Assembly: GCA_018340805.1 (NCBI GenBank)
Contig: JACMZG010000008.1
Coordinates: forward strand, 58,616,281-58,680,280
Direction of reading: 5' to 3'
From: Microvelia longipes
Lineage: Eukaryota > Arthropoda > Insecta > Hemiptera > Veliidae
DNA: 64,000 bases
Numbering within the stretch: position 1 is the stretch's first letter; each line of letters begins with the position of its first letter. The notes beneath the pieces are model-generated. The model was not told where the DNA came from. It did no database searches and saw only the letters and a program-made list of their open reading frames with translations. Of the stretch, positions 55,641-64,000 are shown piece after piece. Position numbers and translations under genes: made by a program.

Positions 55641-56349
55641 TGAAATATAATAAAAATGGCGTAGTAACAGCGTGATGAAGCGATACAATAGGTTAAAATG
55701 GCATAAACGAATACATAAAATAACTCACCTAAATTTAAAGCTGATTTTGGCTTAGGATAAACCAGTTTTATGACGGAATTAGATATGTGTATGAGTGTAA
55801 TAATTATAGTAAAGAAAATGTGTGATTTTATTATAGTGTAAGGCCTTGTGTAAATAAAATTATACTTATAATTTAACTGGTGAGTGATGGTGAATGGTGA
55901 TCGGTGAAATAACGGCTGAAGCGCTATATCGGCAACTTAAATTGACTTTGAATATTAACTATATAAACGGCTTATTTAGATGAAGCACGGAGCTCAAAAT
56001 TATAAATGAAACTTCTTAAAAAATAGGTGGCGAAATTATAAAAGAAACTGCGTGTATATCGCTATAAAATTATAAATAAAGCGAGAGTTCCGGCCTCGAA
56101 GGCATCATAACGTGAACTAACTAAAGAAAATGAAAATTTAATACGGCTGGTAAAATTATCAATAAAAACATCGAACAAAAGTTCAACATAACAAAAGAAA
56201 TAAACTAACATCTTTAACAGTACGCAAGTAGGTACATAAAAGACCAACAAATGAGCCAAGTGTCATTTTCTAGTTAGCAATGGGTCAAGTTCAATAAAAA
56301 ACTTGTATACGTTTTTTAAAAAAATTGTCAAATCCAATTTTGCAATAAA
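55641..56349. other. AT-rich sequence, nothing recognised
   Basis: No supportable feature. Confidence 0.5.
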
Positions 56350-56640
56350 TACGTTTACAAGTTTTGTTTCGATATAGCAAGAATATCTAATGGTTTTATT
56401 AGATCATAAAAGGTAAGCAACATCGAGTGGTCAGAACCTGGATGGATGACAGCTAGGAATAAAACAGATGCATTTAATGTTCAAGGACAAGCAAAGCCCT
56501 AAGACCTGTTGCAGTATTTATGTGATGATTTCTACATTCTATGGACAAGCGAAGAGAGTCGGAAAGAGAAGATAAGCATAGCGAATCCGTTTTGGTAAAA
56601 TAAAGTTTCGAGGTACCCCATACCCGATTTTTTAAGCATA
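56350..56640 (+). mobile_element. 5S rRNA-derived SINE copy
   Basis: Head 56412-56460 (GGTAAGCAACATCGAGTGGT, CCTGGATGGATGACAGC). The tail includes GGACAAGCGAAGAGAGTCGG, AGCATAGCGAATCCG, AAGTTTCGAGGTACCCCA and TACCCGATTTTTT. Confidence 0.82.
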
Positions 56641-57338
56641 TCTTTATTTTACCAACATAAAAATTGTTTTTATTAAATAAAAACACGAATGAGACAAAGC
56701 TTTTGTGAGTCATTAAACCGTTGGTACTATTAAATATTTATCAGTATTTAAGGAGTAGAAAACAGAGACTAGCAACTATAATGAACTCCAAGGATTAATG
56801 ATTTAAATAATGAAAAACTTACTTGTTAAAACTCTATTTTAAAGATCATAGAAAGACGGGGAAAGAATTTTAATAAATACTTCAACTTTTCTTTTATGTA
56901 TTTTCAAAGTTCATCAGTTTTCATTATGATAAAAGTCCTTGAAAATTGTATACTTAACGTTCTCTCCTTACAAAGACAAGATAACTTGAGATTACTCACT
57001 ACTACTATCACTTGGGCTGAGAATTATTCAAAATAATTCACGAAGAGAAAGTTTTTTTAGCATCATAATCTTTTTGTCGCTAGTTTTTTTTTATAAAATC
57101 GCCTTAAGTCAATGTAACATACTTTACACATAAAGCTATTGCATAAAAAAATAAAGTTAAAAAACAAGAGGCCTTTAGCCTCTTTGCCGCATCTCGGCCA
57201 CATGGACGTTGTTCTTAATCAGTTCGCCATATTACTAGTTTATATAAGTAGCATGCTGCCATAATATAAGCCAATTTTCAAATGTATTAATAAAAAACGT
57301 GATTCGTTTACATTATGTCAATCAATGACAATGTTTGT
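56641..57338. other. AT-rich sequence, nothing recognised
   Basis: Only a 7-bp hairpin (AAGAGGC/GCCTCTT near 57167-57185). Confidence 0.5.
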
Positions 57339-57340
57339 TT

Positions 57341-57355
57341 GATATATATATATAT

Positions 57356-57434
<79 letters not shown>

Positions 57435-57832
57435 CAGAACTAATATTGATAATGCAATATAATTATGAGTATCTAATGCAAATGAAATATGCTTGTGACC
57501 CGTACATAATAGTATTATGTTTATAAAATTTCAGCCAAATCTAAACACTGTGTATACAGATATGTGTATAAAAAGATTTGTGATTTTTTTAAATGTTCGT
57601 GGGGTCCTTTTTGTGGGTTAGTAATATGAGGGGAGTGGTAGTAACTAGCAGGCAAGTAGGCCACGTCTTTTTTTTTGGTTAATGACGTTACACATATTTT
57701 ATAATCAATAGAGGTCATCGTGTCCCACAGAAACGTCTAGGACAACGTCTAGGCGATTTTAATTAAATAAAATATATGTTAGTAAAAAATAATCAATACA
57801 TTTATAATATTGAAAGTCAAAGTTTGTAACAT

Positions 57833-57873
<41 letters not shown>

Positions 57874-57921
57874 ACACAAAAATATCATACATACATATAC
57901 ATTGATATTTTATATTTATAT

Positions 57922-57973
<52 letters not shown>

Positions 57974-57975
57974 CT
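57341..57975. repeat. Two (TA)n tracts and a 36-base A run
   Basis: TA repeats at about 57341-57431 and 57924-57969. A36 at 57836-57871. The A run is not preceded by a recognisable retroposon. Confidence 0.9.
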
Positions 57976-58468
57976 TGGTCAGTGAGTCCTCCTTCCAAAA
58001 GTCACTTCCCCTCATGGGGAAATGACTGAAGGGGGCTTCATGACCCTAACCTCATAAGTTCATTTTTTCTTAGAAATTCTCTAAAAAACAAGAAAAAGAT
58101 ATTATAATATATATTTATAAATATATATTTACATATATTTATATTTTGTTATACATAAATATATTATAGGTTATATAAGCTAAACTATTTGTCATCGTTT
58201 CATGTTACCTAATATATGTCAATCAATAAATGTGACAGGTGAATTTAATTAATCATAGATCAATTCTTACATGGTTTAAAATTAACATTCAAAATATGCT
58301 AAGATCTTCGATGACATTTTTTCCCTTTTTGTACCGCAGATTAGAATTTCCTTTACTCGAAATTATTGTCATTGATAAAAGTAATAATTATAGCCACTTA
58401 ATTTAATAAAAGTTCTTTCATTTTCCAATCATCTCATCTCTAGACAGTTTGTTTTCTGAATTAATTTT

Positions 58469-60286
58469 TGTAACCAGCGAATTTTAAAAAAACCTATAGC
58501 CGGATTTTTTTAAAATTTGTTGAGAATGATTGTGGTATTTAGGAAAAGATGCCATATATTCTTCAATATATATTGTAATAAGAAGTTTAGATTCTTGGTA
58601 GTTTTGAAATGTTTGTAGGCTCCATTTAGAGGAGCTGTAATTAGATTATCCCTAGTATGATTCCTCTTATTCCATTTTTAACCTTTTTCAATAGTTTGCA
58701 GTATCGGACCATCCTTTTAACAATAGAATCCTTACATCACAAGCATTTCCTGTAGTTTCCTTAAACCTTCCTCCATATCTTTCCTTACCTGACTTTTCCT
58801 GTCCCTTTCCTTTGTTACCCTTATTAATTTGGATTTTTACGTATATTTTCAAAAGTTAGATTTCAATTATAAGAGCCTCTGGTCTATCCCTCCTACCACC
58901 TCTTCAAGTATCTCTTTAGTTGGAGCTCAGGCTTGGTGAGATTCACAGCTTCACCAACTCACCCCGTTTAGTTCGATTTACGGCTTGACGCCGGATTAGC
59001 GGATCCACGCCGATTTTAGTGCCAAGTGAGAGGCACTTGTACGGTCTACTCCGGTTGTCAAATTGGCGGAACGAAGTACGTCATATTGTTTAACCGTGGT
59101 GTAAACTAGCTACCTTTATGTTTACTACAGTTTACTGGATTACGGTTCGGGATCCAAATTTCGTTTTGTGTTGTCGCGAGTGATATTGAACACTTATAGT
59201 ACTCTGCCCAAGTTATGCTGACGCTGATGAGTATGGGAGAGTCTATAAAATTGCGGTTGTGACCGGTCAGCTAGTTGATTATTTGTGTCAAAATAACCGG
59301 ATGAACTATGTGTCAAAGTGCGACTAACAGACAATAACGGGTGTGTCAAAGACAATTGTGATATTTTATGGAATCAATATTGTTCTTTAATTAGACCAGG
59401 ACCAGGCTGTCAACTCTGATAAGTCAAACTTATACTTATTATTTATATTTACTTATTTATTGAGCTCAATTATTTTTATGTTAACAATTACTTTAACTTT
59501 ATTATTTCAGGGCCCTGCTATTATTTTAGTAATTAAGTTATTTTAGATACAAACTATTCGGAACACCTATGACTTAGATTTTTTAGTGTTACTGTGTTTA
59601 AAGGATTTAAATAGGATTACTTCATTTGGTACTGATTAGTAAATTTAATTATAAATATATCTTTTGCTGTATTGTATAAGGTAATATAGAGATTTTAAGG
59701 TCGATTTTGGTTACTCACTATCATCCTCTAAAATTTATACTTTAGAGAGAAGTACCGAATTTTCTAATTGTTGGTTATAAATTGTTTTATTTTATCTTAA
59801 GATTGTTGTCCTATGATACTTCTATATTAAAGGCGGTCTTTATTTTGAAATTTTAACCAACATGGACCTTATTGATATTTGATATATTTAACATTTATTT
59901 TAATATCTCCCTCCCCCCCTTTTCCTTTGTGGCCTAGTATACTTACCTCAATATTTATTTAATGTAATACAGTTTTTGATTTTCCTGATATCTTACATCA
60001 TATTATTAACTGATTTTAATAACCAACTTAGATTCTTTTTAATAAGCATATTATTTTGTTTTGTTTATCTAAATAAATTAGATTTATTTTATATTAATTT
60101 ATATGCTGTGTAAGGTGTTCATTATTTTAGATTTAAGCTTAGTTTTAAGTTTTGTAACCAATAGGTCACCTAATTGTTTTCCCTCCTATCCTTCCCTTTT
60201 CCTAAAAATTCATTTTCATTAATAACTCTGCTAAACCCCTCCCTAGCCGTACTGAGTACTAGCCAACCATATTCTGAACCGTTACA
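58469..60286 (+). mobile_element. Element 2 (gypsy-type) 5' LTR, start tentative
   Basis: The right border is clear: GTTACA (60281-60286), followed three bases later by TGGCGCCCAACGTGG (60290-60304), a primer-binding-site-type sequence. The left border is placed at TGTAACCAGCGA because Element 1 has TGTAAC...GTTACA termini. That gives 1818 bp, longer than Element 1's LTR. The 3' LTR lies outside the window, so neither the start nor the target duplication can be confirmed. Confidence 0.5.
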
Positions 60287-60836
60287 GATTGGCGCCCAAC
60301 GTGGCTGGCTATTGTTTTATGATAATTAAAGTGTTGCTAATTAATTATTTGTGCCCTTCTTGCCCTTTTTATTTTATAAATAACTTTTTGATTTTAATAA
60401 ATTTCATAAGCATAGTTTACTTTTGGGTACATTTATTTAAGATTTTGCTGGTTACAAAATACAATTCACAGTTTTCCTTAATTGTATTTTTATTGAATTT
60501 TATTGTTTGTTTAGTCATTTTAAAAAACTTCTTTTTACATAACAGTCTTGTTTTATTTTTCTTTAATTATATATATTTATAATTTTAAATATTTTTAGAT
60601 TTCTTGTGAATTATTTTTTATTTTATTAAATTTATTTGGTAAATTTATTTAATAATATCTACTTATATTTTTACATATATATAATATTTATTTTATTTAT
60701 TTGAATTTATATTTGGATATAAATAATTATATTCTTAGGTTGACTATTTTTACTATATTTTACTATTCATATTATTTTATTTATTTATTATTTATCATTT
60801 TATTATTCTTTATTATATTTTATATATTTTGTAATT
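60287..60836 (+). other. Element 2 leader
   Basis: Primer-binding-site-type sequence, then strongly T-rich DNA. A 97-codon hydrophobic frame (60289-60582) mirrors the one in Element 1's leader, but T-rich composition alone explains it. Confidence 0.65.
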
Positions 60837-62361
60837 ATGGATATCAACAGGCTAGGTAAAGAAGAACTTTCTTATGAACTTAGGATCAGAGGAGTAGTGG
60901 ATGTTCCTACTGTAAAAGAAATGAGATCTACACTTCGTCTGGTAGTTCAGAAAGAAAAGACTGGACAATTAATTATACATTCTCCTGTTAGATATGATAT
61001 TCCACAAGAGCTGAAAACAATAAAAGATAAATTAAAGATATTAACACATTAGTTGAAAATGTGACAGATCCTAGAAAGATGCTAATTTAATTCGGAAAAT
61101 TGATGCTGTTTCTAGTCATTTGATCAATAGACTTGAAAGGCTTATTCCTGAGTCTGAAGAGCAGACTAAAGAGAGGTCAGGTTACCTGAAACAAATTTTA
61201 GATATCTGGCAAACTTTGGAAAACAAGAAGGCTGGACATGTTTCACCTGAAGGCGATCTTGGTAATCTCTTTAACGAGTCTACACCTCGTAGACCTCAGC
61301 CTCCTCTACCTCCTGTTCCAGAACCTCATAGCAGTGAACAAGAAAAATTTGAACTGCAACGTAAAGTAGCTGAGTTAGAACGCCGTCTTAGAGAACTGCA
61401 ACCAACACAACAACAGTCGACTTCACAACAATTTCAATCAACAATACAAATCTCGGAACCTTCTCTCAAAATAAAACGACATTTAGTACCAATAAAAGAC
61501 TGGGATATTAAATTTACTGGTGAAAGTGAAGGACTTAGCCTACGCGCTTTCTTGAAAATATCGACCTATATAAACGTGCTAGGAACGCGACATCTTTAGA
61601 TCTTTTTGCCTCGGCTGTGATTTCTTCAAAGGAGCAGCTCTAACTTGGTACAAGTCTGTCCGTAGTGATGTTAGATCATGGGAAGAGCTTGTAGAACTGC
61701 TTAAAGAAGAATATGAAGATGATGATTACGAGGACGAACTAATGAGAGAAATCTTAGCTCGAACACAAGGTCCGGAGAAAAGATAACTACATATGCCGCA
61801 GTCATGAAGACATATTTTGCTAGTTGCCTACACCGCTCACTGAAGAACGAAAATTAAAAATTCTTTGGAGTAACACCGCCCCTTATTTTTATGATAGGAT
61901 GAGGAGTTACGGTATGACTACCGTTGAAGATTTTGTGAAGGTTGGAAGAAGGATTCAGAAAGACAAGGACCACATGGACAAATTTAAGAACCCTCCATCG
62001 CAGCGGAAGTCTATGTTGGAACCTGATCTAGCTTACTCTTATTCTAAGCAAGAGAAACGTGATCAGGGTAACAAGGTTAGTCAGGTAACAGCTACACGTG
62101 ATCAGCAAGTAGCAGGATCTTCAAGACAACCTACACAAGTCCTCAACACTTCCTCAACTTCTGGAACTTCTATGAGACTGACAGACGACCGCTTAACTGC
62201 TGGCATTGTAAAAATGAGCGCATAGATACCAACAGTGTCCCTTATTAAAATTAAAATTTTGCGTACGTTGTGGTAACGATGACTTGAAAGGTAATCAGTG
62301 CACTAAGTGTAAAGCTTTTGCTATGAAGAAGAATTTAAACTCGAAGGCGAGGAAAGAGTAA
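60837..62361 (+). pseudogene. gag: Element 2 Gag, frame broken by small indels
   Basis: Starts MDINRLGKEELSYELRIRGV, matching Element 1 Gag. The middle differs: a Pro-rich stretch and a coiled-coil-like segment (KFELQRKVAELERRLRELQP, about 61345-61400) replace Element 1's charged tract. The capsid-like region begins near 61490 (WDIKFTGESEGLSLRAF). A CCHC-type knuckle (CWHC, about 62190) is broken by a frame change. The second cluster C-x2-C-x9-C-x2-C (FCVRCGNDDL...CTKC) ends at 62310. Stop TAA at 62359. Frame changes occur near 61025-61110, 61560-61580, 61785-61830 and 62210, apparently by one-base losses. Confidence 0.85.
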
Positions 62362-62399
62362 CTGGTCAATCTTTCTCTCGTACCCCTCTGACTGACCAG
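62334..62399 (+). promoter_or_regulatory. Element 2 -1 frameshift site with potential pseudoknot
   Basis: TTTAAAC (62334-62340) lies as T TTA AAC in the gag frame. The -1 frame is open and leads towards protease. After a 7-nt spacer, 62348-62356 (CGAG-GAAAG) can pair with 62371-62380 (CTTTC-T-CTCG, one bulge). The loop sequence CTGGTCA (62362-62368) can pair with TGACCAG (62393-62399), an H-type pseudoknot. Pairing was found by eye. Confidence 0.75.
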
Positions 62400-64000
62400 A
62401 AAGAAAGAGAACAATGGTTGAACTATTTACGAGAACAAGTCATCTGTGATAGCATCACTCATGTTATTTCTAAAGTTGGACAAGACCAACGTCCTTACTT
62501 AGAGTTAATGTTTTAGGTACTAAAGTTTATGGACTCCTCGACTCCGGTGCTACTAGAACAATAGTAGGAGGAAAAGGGCAGGCTCTTTTCAAAAGACTAG
62601 GCTTTAAGGCTTATGAAGATCCTAGTGTCAAAGTATCAGTTGCTGATGGCAGCTCGTGCAAAGTAACTGGCATAATGGACATCCCTTTTGAGTTAGGTGG
62701 AGTAAATAAAATCTTACCTGTACTTGTAGTGCCTGAAATACAATCTTCCTTAATTCTCGGCTTAGACTTCTGGCGTACTATGGGTATAGTTCCTGATCTT
62801 TCTAAAAATACTTGGCAGTTTAGTGAAAAGCTGATTCTATAAATGTTTCTTCTGAAGGTTTAAAAGACCAAAGTCACTTGTCATCTGAAGAAAGAAGCTC
62901 TTTGAAAGATATTGTGATCAATATTTTGCAAATATTGGTTCAAAATTAGGTTGCACCAATTTAGTTCAACATAAAATTGATGTGGGTGGAGCTGAGCCGA
63001 TCAAACAGAGTATTATCCTGTTTCTCCCCCTATGCTTAAGATCATGCATGATGAGCTAGACCTTATGTTATCTCAAGGTATTGTTGAGCCATCGAAAAGT
63101 CCCTGGTCTTCACCTGTTGTTTTGGTAAAGAAACCTATAATAAATATAGATTTTGCGTGGACTTCAGACGCCTTAATAATGTGACTAAAAGAGACGCATA
63201 TCCTTTACCCTATGTGAGCCAAATTTTAGATCGGTTACGCAACGCAAAATACCTTTCTTCGCTAGACATTAAATCTGCATATTGGCAGGTACCGTCCATC
63301 CAGATTCTCGTGAGTACACAGCTTTTACTGTACCTGGTAGAGGACTCTTTCAGTTTTGCAGACTTCCCTTCGGTTTACACAACAGCCCAGCTACCTGGCA
63401 AAGGTTGATCGATGAAGTACTTGGTACCTTACGTATGGGTGTACTTAGACGACATTGTTGTAGTAACTGAGAGTTTTAGCCAACATCTAGAAGTGCTGAA
63501 GAAGATCTTCGAGAGACTCACTAAAGCTGGCCTCACTCTTAATCCTGAGAAGTGTGAATTTTGCCGCCCGGAGCTGAAATATTTGGGATACATTGTTGAC
63601 AGCAAAGGCTTACATGTAAACCCTGAAAAGGTAGAAGCTATCATGAATTTCCCAGCTCCTAGGTGCCAGAAACAGGTTCGACAGTTTATTGGTCTTGCTT
63701 CTTGGTACAGACGCTTCATCTCAGACTTTTCTACCTTGACAGCACCCATCACCGCTTTGCTGAAGAAGAACTCAAAATTCACATGGACCAGTGAGTGTGA
63801 CCAAGCATTTCGATCTATTAAAGAGAGACTAGTCTGTGCTCCGGTTCTTACAGGACCAGATTTTACTAAACCTTTTACTGTGAGGACTGACGCATCTACA
63901 GTTGGCCTAGGAGCTACAATATCGCAGGATCTAGAGGATGGTGAAAGAGTCATTGCCTATGCATCTCGTGCACTCAATAAATGTGAGAAAAATTATTCGG
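62334..64000 (+). pseudogene. pol: Element 2 Pol (protease, RT, start of RNase H), partial
   Basis: Protease LLDSGATRTIVGG (Asp codon at 62540) and LILGLDFW. RT: FCVDFRRLNNVTKRDAYPLP, LDIKSAYWQV, QFCRLPFGLHNSPATWQR, VYLDDIVVV (about 63438) and LKYLGYIVD. The start of RNase H (TDAS near 63890, then ERVIAYASRALNK) is cut by the window edge. The frame breaks about every 100-300 bp (near 62507, 62832, 62915, 63010, 63135, 63290 and 63425), each explained by one missing base, mostly in homopolymers, with no obvious nonsense substitution. Whether this is a dead copy or poor base calling is unresolved. Confidence 0.9.

Overview
The window is AT-rich, repeat-dominated DNA from an animal, most likely an arthropod. 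The evidence is long (TA)n tracts, Ty3/gypsy and Ty1/copia-type LTR elements, Jockey/CR1-like and RTE-like LINEs, a 5S rRNA-derived SINE family, and Penelope-like repeats with hammerhead-like motifs. I see no convincing host protein-coding gene, rRNA gene or tRNA gene. Almost every supportable coding sequence belongs to a retroelement. The species cannot be named from sequence alone.

Layout. 1-5.7 kb: AT-rich sequence holding a 1.1 kb hAT-like element with an embedded foldback repeat, a perfect 23-bp-arm hairpin and old repeat fragments. 5.7-17.2 kb: a three-layer nest. A foldback element (arms 5714-6006 and 16951-17232) was split by an internally deleted copia-type element (131-bp LTR, 5-bp target duplication ATAAT). 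That element was split in turn, inside its gag, by an almost complete gypsy-type element (Element 1, LTRs 6212-7596 and 15281-16670, target duplication ACTA). Element 1 carries gag, protease, reverse transcriptase, RNase H and integrase, and no recognisable env. 17-19 kb: the 3' end of an RTE-like LINE running into a microsatellite. 19-40 kb: mostly unremarkable AT-rich sequence with SINEs, a 0.7 kb palindrome (22 kb), a 150-bp tandem repeat, a foldback with two hammerhead-like motifs (27.2-27.6 kb), a 390-bp retroposon with a 14-bp target duplication, and a TIR transposon (29.4-30.1 kb). 40.6-43.85 kb: a decayed LINE on the minus strand. 44-58 kb: more SINEs, MITE copies, hairpins, microsatellites and an LTR with primer-binding site (51.85-52.8 kb). 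58.5 kb to the end: the 5' part of a second gypsy-type element (Element 2), a diverged relative of Element 1, cut off by the window edge in RNase H.

How the genes work together. In both gypsy elements, gag ends in a CCHC knuckle plus a second Cys4 cluster. Pol lies in the -1 frame and is reached through a slippery heptamer followed, 6-7 nt later, by a potential H-type pseudoknot. The heptamer is GGGAAAC in Element 1 and TTTAAAC in Element 2. Gag would build particles, and protease, RT/RNase H and integrase would mature, copy and insert the element.

Assembly quality matters here. An N at 8299 sits between two near-identical ~700-bp copies, probably an unmerged contig overlap. The coding frames of both elements are broken mainly by single-base indels in short homopolymers, a pattern more like uncorrected long-read error than ordinary decay.
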